From Thiohalomonas denitrificans (GTDB taxonomy: Bacteria > Pseudomonadota > Gammaproteobacteria > Thiohalomonadales > Thiohalomonadaceae): 64,000 nt of DNA. The DNA is taken from the NCBI GenBank assembly GCA_020725115.1, contig DYFR01000017.1, positions 16,807 to 80,806 of the forward strand. Reading direction: 5' to 3'. Shown here one piece after another: positions 37,578 to 50,698 of the stretch. A program made the translations under genes and the position numbers. Position 1 is the first letter of the stretch, and each line of letters starts with the position of its first letter. The notes below the pieces were generated by a model. The model saw only the letters and a list, made by a program, of their open reading frames with translations, was not told the origin of the DNA and ran no database searches.

Positions 37578-38445
37578 TGAGCAGTTGATCGATCATGCGT
37601 TCCGCCTGGCTGCCATAGCCGCCGCCGAACATGTGGTAGTGATTGAGCACGTGATACAGGTTGTACAGCGTCTTGCGCGCACGATAGCCGGCGTCCAGCG
37701 GCCAGGCCTCGTTATAGGCGGCGTAAAATGCAGGACTGAAGCCGCCGAACAGCTCGGTCATCGCCAGATCCGCCTCGCGCTCGCCATAGTACACCGCCGG
37801 GTCGAAGATTACCGGCTCGCCGACGGCGCTCACGGCGTAATTGCCCGACCACAGATCGCCGTGCAACAGCGAGGCTGCCGGGGTGTAACCGGCGAACAGA
37901 TCGGGCATGCGATCAAGCAGTTCCTCGCCGCGCCGGTGCAGCCGCCGGTTGCCGCCCTTCACCGCGAGATCCAGTTGATGGCCGAGGCGGCGTTCGCACA
38001 TGAACTCCATCCAGTCCATGCTCTGCTCGTTGGGCTGCGGCGTGGAGCCGATGGTGTTGTCGCGGAGCCAGCCGTACTCCTCGCGCACCACACGATGCAT
38101 TGCCGCCAGCTGCCGCCCCAGTGCCTCCTGCGCACCATGTCCCGACAAGTCCAGCCACTCCAGCACCAGAAAGGCCTGGCCCTCTGCGACGCCGTGGCAC
38201 AAAGGCCGCGGCACGCGCACCGTATGCGTGGCGGCAATCTCGTTCAGGCCGTCGGCCTCGGCGGCGAACATGTCGAGCCGGTCGGCCTCGTTGAGCTTGA
38301 CGAACCAGCGCCGAGCGCCGTCGTCCAGCACGTGGGCGGCATTGATGCAGCCGCCGCCGATGCTGCGCTCACCGCGCAACACGAAGGGCTCGCCGCCAGC
38401 GCGGCGGATCTCGGCGGCAATGGCATTCCACAGATCGACGGTCAT
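37564..38445 (-). CDS. Fructosamine kinase family protein
   Basis: INAAHVLDDGARRWFVKLNEAD, LLHGDLWSGNYAV, FDPAVYYGEREADLAM. Confidence 0.93.
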   Translation of the reverse strand: MTVDLWNAIAAEIRRAGGEPFVLRGERSIGGGCINAAHVLDDGARRWFVKLNEADRLDMFAAEADGLNEIAATHTVRVPRPLCHGVAEGQAFLVLEWLDLSGHGAQEALGRQLAAMHRVVREEYGWLRDNTIGSTPQPNEQSMDWMEFMCERRLGHQLDLAVKGGNRRLHRRGEELLDRMPDLFAGYTPAASLLHGDLWSGNYAVSAVGEPVIFDPAVYYGEREADLAMTELFGGFSPAFYAAYNEAWPLDAGYRARKTLYNLYHVLNHYHMFGGGYGSQAERMIDQLLSELR

Positions 38446-38481
38446 GACCCGCCCGCCAAGTGGCGTAAAACTGCAAAACCA

Positions 38482-38564
38482 TTCAACGCAGAGGCGCAGA
38501 GACGCGGAGGAAAAACATCTGATTCACCTCTGCGTTCTCTGCGCCTCTGCGTCTCTGCGTTGGA
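38482..38564. repeat. Family A hairpin
   Basis: TTCAACGCAGAGGCGCAGAGACGCGGAG...CTCTGCGCCTCTGCGTCTCTGCGTTGGA. Confidence 0.9.
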
Positions 38565-38571
38565 TTTGGTT

Positions 38572-39567
38572 TTATGCATCCATGTCCCACCGTGCCATGA
38601 CCGCGCCGAACACCTCGTCCACGGTGATCAGCTGCATGCAGCGGTTGTCGGTGCAGGTCTTGTGGCGCGGGGTGCCGTAGCAGGGACCGCATTCGATGTC
38701 GTGGCTGAGCAGGCGCACCTGGCCCGGCGCGCCGTAGGGGGCGGTCTGGGTCGGCCGCGTCGGGCCGTACAGGCCGAGCACGGCGGTGCCCACGGCGGCG
38801 GCGATGTGTACCGGGCCGGTGTCGGTGCATACCAGCAACTCGGCCCGGGCCATCACCCCGGCCATGGCCGGCAGGTCGGTGCGGCCGGCGAGATTCAGGC
38901 CGCCGCCTGCCGCCACGGCCGCGGCGAGCGCCGCCTCGTTGGGCGCACCGGTGATCACCGTCGCCACCCCGGCGGCCGTGAGTCGTTGATTCAGCTCGAC
39001 CCAGCGCCCCAGCGGCCAGGCACGGATGTTCACCCGGTTGCCGCCGCTGTGGCTGTTGCCCGGATGCAGCACCACGAAGCGCGGCGGCAACCCGGCGGGG
39101 GGCGGCGCCGGCACCAGTCGCGGCAGGGCGTCCGGCGCCGTCAGGCCGGCGGCAGCCAGCACCGCGCGATGGTTCTCCACGCCATGGCGATCCTGCCAGA
39201 TCGCGCCGTCACCGTAGCCCACCACCCGCTCCGCCCGCAGGGCGTGGACAAAGCGGCGGAAATAGGCGGCGCTCTCCAGATTGAGCACCAGGGCATAGGG
39301 CTCGCGACGTGAACTGCGCACCAGGGCCCGCTTCACCGGCGACAGCCAGATCGGCAGCTTGCGGTGGCGCAGGCGGTGGATGTGGGCGATGCGCGGGTCG
39401 GCACCGAACAGCGCCGCCGACCCCGGCGTGGCCAGCCATTCGATGCGGGCATCGGGCCAGCGCGCCAGGATCGGGGCGAGCACGCAGGTGGCCAGCACGG
39501 TGTCGCCCACCGCACCGCAGCGGATTACCAGCACCCGCGGCCCTGCCTGTCTTTCCCGATCAACCAT
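38572..39567 (-). CDS. Glycosyltransferase family 9 (heptosyltransferase-like)
   Basis: VLVIRCGAVGDTVLATCVLAPILARWP; CTDTGPVHIAAAVGTAVLGLYGPT. Confidence 0.92.
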   Translation of the reverse strand: MVDRERQAGPRVLVIRCGAVGDTVLATCVLAPILARWPDARIEWLATPGSAALFGADPRIAHIHRLRHRKLPIWLSPVKRALVRSSRREPYALVLNLESAAYFRRFVHALRAERVVGYGDGAIWQDRHGVENHRAVLAAAGLTAPDALPRLVPAPPPAGLPPRFVVLHPGNSHSGGNRVNIRAWPLGRWVELNQRLTAAGVATVITGAPNEAALAAAVAAGGGLNLAGRTDLPAMAGVMARAELLVCTDTGPVHIAAAVGTAVLGLYGPTRPTQTAPYGAPGQVRLLSHDIECGPCYGTPRHKTCTDNRCMQLITVDEVFGAVMARWDMDA

Positions 39568-39654
39568 TACGCGTGCACTCGCTTAAAGCGGCCGATTATA
39601 GCGACCTGCGCCCGCTGGTCACCAAACTTACCGTAGCCAGTGTGTATGATTGTC

Positions 39655-39730
39655 GTCCGCAAATGAACGCGAATACACGCAAATGAATACGGGCCTTATC
39701 ATTCGCGTGTATTCGCGTTCATTTGCGGAC
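39655..39730. repeat. Family B inverted repeat GTCCGCAAATGAACGCGAATACACGC...GCGTGTATTCGCGTTCATTTGCGGAC
   Basis: Near-perfect arms. Confidence 0.92.
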
Positions 39731-39762
39731 TAATTCATTTCCTGTTGGGAGTACAGACAGCC

Positions 39763-40314
39763 ATGGCCAAGGTCCTGCCCGAAATCGACGCCGAACTGGC
39801 CGCCTGGATGGCGGCGCAGCCCCTGTTCTTCAACGCCACCGCCCCGCTGGCCGCCGATGGCCACGTCAACCTGTCGCCGCGCGGGCTGGACACCTTCCGC
39901 GTGCTCGGCCCGCACGAGGTGGCCTGGCTCGACCTGACCGGCAGCGGCAACGAAAGCGCCTCCCATCTGGTGGAGAACGGCCGCCTCACGGTGATGTTCT
40001 GCGCCTTCAGCGGCCCGCCGCGCATCCTGCGCCTGTACGGCCGCGGTGAGGTGGTGCTGCCGGGCAACCCGGCCTGGGCGGAACTGCGGCCGCTGTTTCC
40101 CGACTTTCCCGGCGTGCGCCAGATCGTGCGCCTCGCGGTGGAGCGGGTGCAGACCTCCTGCGGCGCCGGCGTGCCGCTGATGGACTATCGCGGCCCGCGC
40201 GACGAACTGCTGGCCTGGGCGCGCAACAAGGGCGAGGACGGCATGGCGGAGTACCGGCGGCAGAAAAATGCCGTCAGCATCGACGGCCTGCCGGCGCCTG
40301 GTTTGGGTTCATAA
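39763..40314 (+). CDS. Pyridoxamine 5'-phosphate oxidase family protein
   Basis: NLSPRGLDTFRVLGPHEVAWLDLTGSGNESASHLVENGRLTVMFCAFSGPPRILRLYGRGEV. Confidence 0.9.
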   Translation: MAKVLPEIDAELAAWMAAQPLFFNATAPLAADGHVNLSPRGLDTFRVLGPHEVAWLDLTGSGNESASHLVENGRLTVMFCAFSGPPRILRLYGRGEVVLPGNPAWAELRPLFPDFPGVRQIVRLAVERVQTSCGAGVPLMDYRGPRDELLAWARNKGEDGMAEYRRQKNAVSIDGLPAPGLGS

Positions 40315-40325
40315 AGGCAAACACC

Positions 40326-40405
40326 CAACGCAGAGGCGCAGAGGCGCAGAGAATCGGCATTCATGACCTCCGCAGTTCTCTGTGCCTCTGCGTCTCTGCG
40401 TTGAG
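40326..40405. repeat. Family A hairpin
   Basis: CAACGCAGAGGCGCAGAGGCGCAGAG...CTCTGTGCCTCTGCGTCTCTGCGTTG. Confidence 0.9.
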
Positions 40406-40485
40406 GATTTGATGTTTTTGCGCCTCTGCGACAGGTTTTCCCTTGTGTATACTGCACGACAATTATCAACAACCCGGACATCCCC

Positions 40486-41937
40486 TTGAACGCCTCCAAA
40501 CGCAGCTCCCTGGACGACTGGGTTCGCCGCATCAGCGAAGAGGAGATGCCGATCTTCGGCCACACCGTGCAGCAGGTGGTGAGCGTGGCCGAAAACGAAA
40601 ATGCCTCCACCGCCGAGCTGGCCCGCGTCATCCTGCAGGACGCCTCCATGACGGCGCGCGTGCTCAAGCTGGCCAACAGCGTCTACTACAATCCCCACGC
40701 GCAACAGATCAGTACCATCAGCCGTGCCGTGGTGGTACTGGGCTTTACCACGGTGCGCAGCATGTGCCTGTCCATCGCCCTGGTGGATTCCTTCGTGCAG
40801 GGGGCGCCGCGCGACCGCCTTACCCGCGAACTGGCCCGCTCCGTCCACGCCGCAGTACAGGCGCGCACCATCGCCCTGGCCCGCGGCGTCGATTCGCCGG
40901 AAGAGGTGTTCATCGCCGCCCTGCTCTATCACCTGGGCGATCTGGCCTTCTGGTGCTTCAGCGGCGAGGCCGGCGACCAGCTCGACGCCCTGCTGAAACA
41001 GACGGGCTATACGGCGGATCAGGCGGAAATGGAGGTACTGGGTTTCCACCTGCGCCAGCTCACGGCCAGCCTGGTGAAGGAGTGGCGCATCAATGACCTG
41101 CTCATCACCGCCCTGAAACACCCGGACAGCAAGGACCTCCGCTGCCGCATCATCATGCTCTGCCACCAGCTGGCACGGGCGGCGGAAAAAGGCTGGGAAA
41201 GCCCCCAGGTGCAGGAGCTTACCCTGCAACTGGCGGAGTTGACCGGCCAGAGCGACAAGACCGTCAGCACCCATCTGCACCAGAACGCCCGCGATGCCGC
41301 GCGCATCGCCGGCTACTATGGCGCGGCGGCCGCGGCGGCGGTGATCCCGTTGCCCCGCGGCGAGCGGGTGGTGACCGAGGAGGAGCTCAGTCTGCCGGAG
41401 TACCCCCAGCCGGACGGCATGCTGCAGCTGCGCATCCTGCGCGAACTGGCCCTGCTGCTGGATGAGTCCCAGTCCAACTTCAATCTGCTGCTGGAGCTGG
41501 TGCTGGAAGGGATCTACCGCGGCACCGGCATGGATCGCACCCTGTTCGCCCTGCTCACCCCGGATCGGCGCGGCCTGCGCGCCAAGTTCGCCCTGGGCGG
41601 CGGGCGTGACAGCCTGACCGACACCTTCCAGTTCGTCCGCCACCCGCAGGAGGACAACCTCTTTTTCCACCTGCTGGACAAGCCGGCCGCGCTCTGGTTC
41701 GACCCCGCCAAACGGCAGGAGCAGCGCCGCTGGGCCACGCCCCAGCTTGCCCGCGCCGTGGGGCTGGCCCCCTTCTTCACCGCCCCCATCGTCGTCAACG
41801 GCAACGCCATCGGTCTGTTTTTCGCCGATCGCGCCTTGAGCGAGCGGGCCCTGGACGAGGAAAGTTTCGAGAGTTTCAAGCACTTCGCCCAGCAGGCCGG
41901 GCTGGGGCTCAGTCACCTGGCGCCGCGACGCCGATAA
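40486..41937 (+). CDS. HDOD domain signalling protein with C-terminal GAF-like region (TTG start)
   Basis: LARVILQDASMTARVLKLANSVYYN...ISRAVVVLGFTTVRSMCLSIAL. Confidence 0.88.
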   Translation: MNASKRSSLDDWVRRISEEEMPIFGHTVQQVVSVAENENASTAELARVILQDASMTARVLKLANSVYYNPHAQQISTISRAVVVLGFTTVRSMCLSIALVDSFVQGAPRDRLTRELARSVHAAVQARTIALARGVDSPEEVFIAALLYHLGDLAFWCFSGEAGDQLDALLKQTGYTADQAEMEVLGFHLRQLTASLVKEWRINDLLITALKHPDSKDLRCRIIMLCHQLARAAEKGWESPQVQELTLQLAELTGQSDKTVSTHLHQNARDAARIAGYYGAAAAAAVIPLPRGERVVTEEELSLPEYPQPDGMLQLRILRELALLLDESQSNFNLLLELVLEGIYRGTGMDRTLFALLTPDRRGLRAKFALGGGRDSLTDTFQFVRHPQEDNLFFHLLDKPAALWFDPAKRQEQRRWATPQLARAVGLAPFFTAPIVVNGNAIGLFFADRALSERALDEESFESFKHFAQQAGLGLSHLAPRRR

Positions 41938-42162
41938 CACAGCGGTCCTGGCCGGGCAACACTTTTTGCTGCCAAACCAGAATTCTTATACACAGTCAAC
42001 GGGCTCCTCGCTGATTCGCACGGAAAATTCTGCCCCCAGTCCATAAGCGCCCGTTAATATTACGCAATACATTGAATATAAAAGAGATTATGCTCTGCTC
42101 AAATTCTCGCCAGTTTAACAAAACTGTAGCAGTGATGCGGTTCCGGGCCACTTGATCCCAAT

Positions 42163-42197
42163 TCATCCACAAAGTTATCCACAGGATTTGTGGATAA
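42163..42197. promoter_or_regulatory. Cluster of DnaA-box-like 9-mers (TCATCCACA, TTATCCACA, inverted TGTGGATAA)
   Basis: Direct reading at 42163-42171, 42175-42183 and 42189-42197 in an AT-rich intergenic upstream of priA. Confidence 0.6.
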
Positions 42198-42318
42198 TCC
42201 AGGTTCCGCAGACAGTACAAGGGGTTAGGTGATATTACGCAGATTTCCCCTGAAACTATGTCACTAAGTGAGCCTGTTCCTTCTGCCTTCCGTCCCCCGC
42301 CTTCGGTACACTCCGCCC

Positions 42319-44505
<2,187 letters not shown>

Positions 44506-44536
44506 GAAAAAAAGCGGCCAGGAACACTACACCCTT

Positions 44537-44595
44537 GCCGCAGAGACGCAGAGGCACAGAGAAACTCGATGGCATTTCTCTGCGTCTCTGCGGCG
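44537..44595. repeat. Family A hairpin (GCCGCAGAGACGCAGAGGC...)
   Basis: Complementary arms. Confidence 0.85.
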
Positions 44596-44749
44596 GGTTT
44601 GGTCTTTAGCTCGTTTTAGCCGCGTCTTCGCCGCAAACACCGGCTTACACCGCGCGCGGCTCCACGTCACGCGCAATGCGCCCGGGGGTTGTGGAGACCA
44701 TTTAAGAGCACTATTATTAGTGTCATTAAAGTATGTCTGGAGAACGCCC

Positions 44750-45004
44750 ATGGCACATGCAATCCTGGCCGAAACCACGGCGAGCATTTCCGAACTGAAG
44801 AAGAACCCGATGGGCACGGTCGCCGCCGGCGAGGGCTTTCCTGTGGCGATCCTGAACCGCAACGAACCTGCCTTTTATTGTGTCCCGGCCGAGGCTTATG
44901 AAGCCCTGATGGACCGTCTGGAAGACCTGGAACTCAATACCCTGGCCGATGCGCGCCTGAAGGACGGCAAGGAGCCGGTGAAGGTTACGCTGGATGAGCT
45001 ATGA
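44750..45004 (+). CDS. Phd/YefM family antitoxin
   Basis: AETTASISELKKNPMGTVAAGEGFPVAILNRNEPAFYCVPAEAYEALMD. Confidence 0.92.
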   Translation: MAHAILAETTASISELKKNPMGTVAAGEGFPVAILNRNEPAFYCVPAEAYEALMDRLEDLELNTLADARLKDGKEPVKVTLDEL

Positions 45005-45275
45005 GCTGGCCTTCCACCCGGACGCCCTCGCCGAGTGGCGCGCACTCGACAACTCCGTACGTACCCAATTCAAGAAAAAGCTGGCAGAACGGCTGGAACA
45101 TCCCCACGTCCCGGCGGCACGTCTGGCCGGACGCCAGAACCGCTACAAAATCAAGCTGCGCACCGTGGGTTACCGCCTGGTCTACGAGGTCGTCGACAAC
45201 CGCCTGCTGATCATCGTCGTTGCCGTGGGGAAACGCGAGCGTAACGCCGTTTACAAGGCCGCCGCCGGCCGCTAA
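44994..45275 (+). CDS. relE: RelE family toxin
   Basis: YELAFHPDALAEWRALDNSVRTQFKKKLAERLEHPHVPAARLAG...YKIKLRTVGYRLVYEV. Confidence 0.95.
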   Translation: MSYELAFHPDALAEWRALDNSVRTQFKKKLAERLEHPHVPAARLAGRQNRYKIKLRTVGYRLVYEVVDNRLLIIVVAVGKRERNAVYKAAAGR

Positions 45276-45287
45276 GCAGGCGATCAC

Positions 45288-45584
45288 TCACGCTGCGCGC
45301 GGCTCCACCTCGCGCCCGATGCGTTCGGCCAGTTCGGCGCTGGCGACCTTGAGGTCGTAGGCAGTTTGCAGGTTCATCCAGAAATCCGGACTGGTGTGGA
45401 AATAGCGTGCCAGGCGCAGGGCGGTATCCGGCGTGATGGCGCGGCGCTCGTTGACGATCTCGCCGATGCGCGTCGCCGGCACGCGCAGGGCCTGGGCCAG
45501 GGCGTGGGCCGACAGACCGAGCGGGGCAAGGTACTCCTCGCGCAGGATCTCGCCGGGATGGATGGGGCGCATTTTGTTGTTCAT
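45288..45584 (-). CDS. higA: HigA family antitoxin
   Basis: MRPIHPGEILREEYLAPLGLSAHALAQALRVPATRIGEIVNERRAITPDTALRLARYFHTS. Confidence 0.95.
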   Translation of the reverse strand: MNNKMRPIHPGEILREEYLAPLGLSAHALAQALRVPATRIGEIVNERRAITPDTALRLARYFHTSPDFWMNLQTAYDLKVASAELAERIGREVEPRAA

Positions 45585-45594
45585 GGCGGTTTTC

Positions 45595-45873
45595 TCAGTG
45601 GTAATCGACTATTTCCACGTCGTGCGCATCGCCGTCCTGCCAGCGGAAACATACCCGCCACTGGTCGTTGATGCGGATGCTGTATTGGCCGGCACGGTCT
45701 CCGGTCAGCTTTTCCAGCCGGTTGCCGGGCGGGCTTTTCAAGTCATCGAGGCCGGCAGCGCTGTCCAGCATTTGCAGTTTGCGTTCGGCCTGCGCCTGGA
45801 AGGCGCGGAATCGCCGCGGGCTCCCTCCCTGGTACAGCGCCTGCGTATCCTTGCAGCGAAACGACTTGATCAT
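45595..45873 (-). CDS. higB: HigB (RelE/ParE-fold) toxin
   Basis: [39 protein letters not shown]...[30 protein letters not shown]. Confidence 0.95.
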   Translation of the reverse strand: MIKSFRCKDTQALYQGGSPRRFRAFQAQAERKLQMLDSAAGLDDLKSPPGNRLEKLTGDRAGQYSIRINDQWRVCFRWQDGDAHDVEIVDYH

Positions 45874-45882
45874 GCGCAGAGC

Positions 45883-45903
45883 GTATAACGCCTAGCGTTA
45901 TAC
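45883..45903. promoter_or_regulatory. Palindromic operator candidate GTATAACGC-CTA-GCGTTATAC upstream of higBA
   Basis: Perfect 9-bp arms, 10 nt upstream of higB ATG. Confidence 0.75.
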
Positions 45904-45931
45904 GTCAACCAGGCGGACAGCCTGCTGTTAA

Positions 45932-46020
45932 GGGGGCAAGTGATCAGGGACAAGAGACAAGGCAAATCTGTATACTTCACGCGCCGGGAAGTCTCTTAAG
46001 TCCCTTTTCTCTTTGCCCCT
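45932..46020. repeat. Imperfect inverted repeat GGGGCAAGTGATCAGGGACAAGAGAC...GTCTCTTAAGTCCCTTTTCTCTTTGCCCC
   Basis: Complementary arms with mismatches. Confidence 0.6.
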
Positions 46021-46040
46021 TTACTCTTGTATCCGACCCC

Positions 46041-47801
46041 ATGAAACACCACCTGCAACAGCTCATCAGCACCGCCCTCGACACCCTCCGCGCCAGCGGC
46101 GCGCTGGACTGCACGGCGCCCGACTCCATCGTCATCGAGCACACCCGCGACAAGAGCCACGGCGACTTCGCCTGCAACGTGGCGATGCTGCTGGCCAAGA
46201 GCGCCAAGCGCAAACCGCGCGAGCTGGCGGAACTGATCGTCGGCGCGCTGCCGGAATCCGGCAAGGTGAGCAAGGTGGAGATCGCCGGTCCCGGCTTCAT
46301 CAATTTCTTCATGAGTCCGGCGGCCTTCACCACCGTGGTGGGCGAGGTGCTGGAGCGCGGCGAGGCCTTCGGTCGTTCCACCCTGGGCAACGGCAAGCGC
46401 GTGCAGGTGGAGTTCGTCTCCGCCAACCCCACCGGCCCGCTGCACGTGGGCCACGGCCGCGGCGCGGCCTACGGTGCCACCGTCGCCGACCTGCTCGCCG
46501 CCGTCGGCTTCCAGGTGCACCGCGAGTACTACGTCAACGACGCCGGCCGCCAGATGGACATCCTCGGCACCTCGGTATGGCTGCGCTACCTTGACCTGTG
46601 CGGCGAGACCATCCCCTTCCCGGTCAACGGCTACAAGGGCGACTACGTGTGGGACATCGCCGCCAGCCTGCACCGCGAGAATGGCGATGCCTTCCGCCAT
46701 CCGGCCGCGGCGGTATTCCAGGACATCTCCCCCGACGAGCCGGCCGGCGGCGACAAGGAGATCCACATCGACGAACTCATCGCCCGCGCCAAGGAACTGC
46801 TCGGCGCGGCCAGCTACCGTCAGGTGTTCGACCTGGGCCTGAACACCATCCTGGCCGATATCAAGCAGGATCTGGAGGAGTTCGGCGTCGCCTACGAGGA
46901 GTGGTATTCCGAGCGCACCCTGGTGGAGAGCGGCAAGGTGGACGAGGCGATCAAGCGTTTGCAGGCTGCCGGCCACGTCTACGAGCAGGAGGGCGCGCTG
47001 TGGTTCCGCTCCACCGCCTTCGGCGACGAGAAGGACCGCGTGGTGGTGCGCGACAACGGCGTGAAGACCTACTTCGCCTCCGACATCGCCTACCACATGG
47101 AGAAGCTGGAGCGCGGCTTCGAGCGCGTCATCGACGTGTGGGGCGCCGACCACCACGGCTACGTGCCGCGCGTGAAGGCCGCCCTCACCGCCATGGGCGA
47201 CGACCCGAGCAAGCTGGATGTGCTCTTGGTGCAGTTCGCCATCCTCTACCGCGGCGGCGAGCGCGTGCAGATGTCCACCCGCTCCGGCTCCTTCGTCACC
47301 CTGCGCGAGCTGCGCGACGAGGTGGGCAACGACGCGGCGCGCTTCTTCTACGTGCTGCGCAAGTGCGAACAGCACATGGACTTCGACCTCGACCTCGCCA
47401 AGTCGCAGTCCGCCGACAATCCCGTTTACTACATCCAGTACGCCCACGCCCGCGTCTGTTCGGTGATGCGCCAGCTGGGCGAAAAGGGCCTCAGCTATGA
47501 CCAGGCGGCGGGACTGAAGCACCTGCACCTGCTCACCGAGTCCCATGAGCAGGAGCTCATTCAGGCGCTGACCCGCTACCCCGAGGTGGTGGAAGCGGCG
47601 GCGCTGTCCCACGAGCCGCACCAGCTGGCCCACTACCTGCGCGAACTGGCCAACGGCCTCCACACCTACTACAACGCCCACCAGTTCCTGGTCGACGACT
47701 CAGGCCTGCGCGATGCGCGTCTGGCCCTGATCAATGCCGTGCGCCAGGTGATCCACAACGGCCTGTCCCTGCTCGGCGTGTCCGCGCCGGAGAGCATGTA
47801 G
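46041..47801 (+). CDS. argS: Arginyl-tRNA synthetase
   Basis: [35 protein letters not shown]. Confidence 0.98.
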   Translation: MKHHLQQLISTALDTLRASGALDCTAPDSIVIEHTRDKSHGDFACNVAMLLAKSAKRKPRELAELIVGALPESGKVSKVEIAGPGFINFFMSPAAFTTVVGEVLERGEAFGRSTLGNGKRVQVEFVSANPTGPLHVGHGRGAAYGATVADLLAAVGFQVHREYYVNDAGRQMDILGTSVWLRYLDLCGETIPFPVNGYKGDYVWDIAASLHRENGDAFRHPAAAVFQDISPDEPAGGDKEIHIDELIARAKELLGAASYRQVFDLGLNTILADIKQDLEEFGVAYEEWYSERTLVESGKVDEAIKRLQAAGHVYEQEGALWFRSTAFGDEKDRVVVRDNGVKTYFASDIAYHMEKLERGFERVIDVWGADHHGYVPRVKAALTAMGDDPSKLDVLLVQFAILYRGGERVQMSTRSGSFVTLRELRDEVGNDAARFFYVLRKCEQHMDFDLDLAKSQSADNPVYYIQYAHARVCSVMRQLGEKGLSYDQAAGLKHLHLLTESHEQELIQALTRYPEVVEAAALSHEPHQLAHYLRELANGLHTYYNAHQFLVDDSGLRDARLALINAVRQVIHNGLSLLGVSAPESM

Positions 47802-48412
47802 TGGCCACCCGCGATTACAAGAAGCGCACCCAGGCCAGGCGCGCCCCGGCGAAGAGGGGCGCGGTACCGGGCTGGGTCTGGCTGCTGGCCGGCCTCGCCG
47901 TCGGCCTGCTGGTGGCCTTCCTGATCTGGCTGGACAAGCTGCCCACCCCCAAGCCGGCACCGGCCAGGACCGCGGTGGAAAAACCCGCCCCCGCCCGGGC
48001 CGAGTCCAAAGATACGCGCAGCGTGAAGAAGGAAACACCGCCCAGGGCCCCGGACGCCCAGGCCAGGGAAGAACGCAAGTTCGCCTACGATTTCTACACC
48101 CTGCTGCCGGAGATGGAAGTGCCGGTGCCCGACAACGAGCCGGCGGCACGCGGCCTGCCGCCGGCCCCGGTGGCCCCCGGCAGCTACGTGGTGCAGGTGG
48201 GCGCCTTTCGCACGCTGAAGGACGCCGACGCGCGCAAGGCGGAACTGGCCCTGCTCGGCATCGTCTCCTCCATCCAGGTCATCACCATCGACGACAACAC
48301 CCTGCACCGCGTGCGCATCGGCCCCCTCAACGACCTGAACCGTCTGGATCAGGTGCGCAATACGCTAAAACAACACGAAATCCCCTTCATGCTGCTGCGC
48401 GAAAAGGGCTGA
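47801..48412 (+). CDS. SPOR domain protein (FtsN-like)
   Basis: N-terminal basic plus TM; C-terminal GSYVVQVGAFRTLKDADARKAELALLG. Confidence 0.9.
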   Translation: MATRDYKKRTQARRAPAKRGAVPGWVWLLAGLAVGLLVAFLIWLDKLPTPKPAPARTAVEKPAPARAESKDTRSVKKETPPRAPDAQAREERKFAYDFYTLLPEMEVPVPDNEPAARGLPPAPVAPGSYVVQVGAFRTLKDADARKAELALLGIVSSIQVITIDDNTLHRVRIGPLNDLNRLDQVRNTLKQHEIPFMLLREKG

Positions 48413-48660
48413 CGCTCCGCGTCCAAAAGAGTGCAAGGAATCGACTATTCACAAAAAATTCATGCGCTTTATTGGTGCCATGTACTGATGACTCTGCGTA
48501 ACCGGATGATTTATTGATATTTATCAAATTCGGCCTCTTGCCCCTATTCCTGATAAGCGCTATAAAGATTCCCCTTACCCTGCCGTCCACCAGAAGACGT
48601 ACATCATTGGGGTAACACCATTCGGCGCCCTCACCGGCGCCACGGAAAAGGAGGGGAATT

Positions 48661-50682
48661 ATGGACATGGTCTTCAAGCCCGGCATCGGGCTGCTCAACC
48701 GTTTGCGCTATCCGCACAAATTCCTGCTCATCGGCGTCATCTTTCTCGCGCCGCTGGTGGTGATGGGGTATCTGCTCATCGCCGAGGTCAACCAACGCAT
48801 CAGTTTCATGGAGCAGGAGCGGCTCGGCGTCGAGTACATCGCCCAGCTGCGCAAGCCGATCGCGGACATCCAGCAGCACCGCGGCATGAGCGCCGCCTTC
48901 CTCAACGGCGATGCCAGCTTCCGCGAGCGCATGCAACAGCGCCAGGAGGCCATCGACAGCCAGTTTGCCGTACTGCGCGGCATTGACCAGCGCCTGGGCA
49001 GTGCACTGAAGACGGGTGAAAAACTCGCTGCGGTGGAGCGCAATTGGGCGACACTGAAGCGCGAGGTGACCGGCTACACCGCGCCGCAAAGTTTCGAGCG
49101 CCACACGGCCCTGATTGGTGAGCTGCGCGATTTCATCACCTACATCGCCGACACCTCCAACCTGATCCTCGACCCGGAGCTGGACAGCTACTACCTGATG
49201 GATCTGATGGTGGCGCGCCTGCCGGCGCTCACCGAAGGCATGGGCCAGTCGCGCGCCATCGGTTCCGGCGTGGCGGCCCGGCATGAGTTCACGCCGCAGT
49301 CCTGGGCCCAGCTGGCGATCCGCGTCGACCGCATCCGTGAGGCGGAAAAGGCCATGGCCTACAACCTCGACACCGCCCTGCGCGAAAACCCGGCACTGAC
49401 CGACAAGCTGCAGAAGCCCGGTGCGGCGGCAACCGGCACCGTGGCCAGCTACGCCCGTCTCATCAACGGCATGCTGGAAAAGGATCAGGTCACCATCACC
49501 GCCGCCGAGATATTCGAACAGAGCACCCGCGCCATCAACGACGTATTCGGGCTGTTCGACATCATCGTTCCCACCCTGGATCAGTTGCTGGTGCAGCGCA
49601 TCGCTGAATACAACACCATCAAACAGACCACCCTCGGCGTCATGCTGCTGGTGCTGCTGGCCATGGTTTATATCTTCACCGCCTTCTATATGGCGGTGCT
49701 GCGTTCCATCGCCGACCTGAAGGATGCCATTCATCGCATGGCCGAAGGCGACCTCACCGTCCAGCTCACGCTGCAGACGCGTGATGAAATCAGTCACATC
49801 GCCGATCAGGTCAATGCCATGGGCAACCGCTTCCGCGAGCTGGTGGGGAATGTGTTGCGCTCCACCCACCAGGTGTCGGCGGCGGCCGAGGAATTGTCCG
49901 CCGTCAGCGAGCAGACCAACCAGGGCATCAATGAGCAGCTGGCGCAGACCGACCAGGTAGCCACCGCGGTCAACCAGATGAGCGCCACCGTGCAGGAAGT
50001 GGCGCGCAGCGCCGCCTCCACCTCCGATGCCACGCGCAATGCCCAGCAGGAATCGCATACCGGCCACGGCGTGGTGCGTGACACCGTCAGCACCATCAAT
50101 GCCCTGGCCACAGAGATCCGCGGCGCCGCCACCGCGGTACGCAAGCTGGGTGAAGACAGCGAGGAGATCGGCAAGGTGCTGGATGTGATTCGCACCATCG
50201 CCGAACAGACCAACCTGCTCGCCCTCAATGCCGCCATCGAGGCCGCCCGCGCCGGCGAACAGGGCCGCGGCTTTGCCGTGGTGGCCGACGAGGTGCGTAC
50301 CCTGGCCGGACGCACCCAGCAGTCCACCCAGGAAATCCAGGCGATGATCGAACGCCTGCAGGCCGGGGCGCGAACCGCAGTGCAGGCCATGGAATCCAGC
50401 GAGAGCAAGACCGAAGAGGGCGTGTCCATGGCGGCACGGGCCGGCGATGCGCTGGAATCCATCACCCGCTCGGTGGCCACCATCGCCGACATGAGCGCGC
50501 AGATAGCCAGCGCCGCCGAGGAACAATCCACCGTCGCCGAGGAGATCAACCGCAACGTGACGCAAATCGCCTCGGTATCCGATCAGAACGCCGCCGCATC
50601 CACCCAGACCGCCTCATCCAGCACCGAGCTGGCGCGCCTGGCCGAGGAACTGAATGGCATGGTGGCGGTGTTCCGGGTTTGA
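48661..50682 (+). CDS. Methyl-accepting chemotaxis protein
   Basis: Two TMs, HAMP, signalling tip [42 protein letters not shown]. Confidence 0.97.
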   Translation: MDMVFKPGIGLLNRLRYPHKFLLIGVIFLAPLVVMGYLLIAEVNQRISFMEQERLGVEYIAQLRKPIADIQQHRGMSAAFLNGDASFRERMQQRQEAIDSQFAVLRGIDQRLGSALKTGEKLAAVERNWATLKREVTGYTAPQSFERHTALIGELRDFITYIADTSNLILDPELDSYYLMDLMVARLPALTEGMGQSRAIGSGVAARHEFTPQSWAQLAIRVDRIREAEKAMAYNLDTALRENPALTDKLQKPGAAATGTVASYARLINGMLEKDQVTITAAEIFEQSTRAINDVFGLFDIIVPTLDQLLVQRIAEYNTIKQTTLGVMLLVLLAMVYIFTAFYMAVLRSIADLKDAIHRMAEGDLTVQLTLQTRDEISHIADQVNAMGNRFRELVGNVLRSTHQVSAAAEELSAVSEQTNQGINEQLAQTDQVATAVNQMSATVQEVARSAASTSDATRNAQQESHTGHGVVRDTVSTINALATEIRGAATAVRKLGEDSEEIGKVLDVIRTIAEQTNLLALNAAIEAARAGEQGRGFAVVADEVRTLAGRTQQSTQEIQAMIERLQAGARTAVQAMESSESKTEEGVSMAARAGDALESITRSVATIADMSAQIASAAEEQSTVAEEINRNVTQIASVSDQNAAASTQTASSSTELARLAEELNGMVAVFRV

Positions 50683-50698
50683 TGGGGAAAAACAAAAA

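Noticed and set aside
46577-48307. Long alternative-frame ORFs overlapping argS and the SPOR gene
   Set aside because: Arg/Pro/Ala-rich shadow ORFs of high-GC coding sequence
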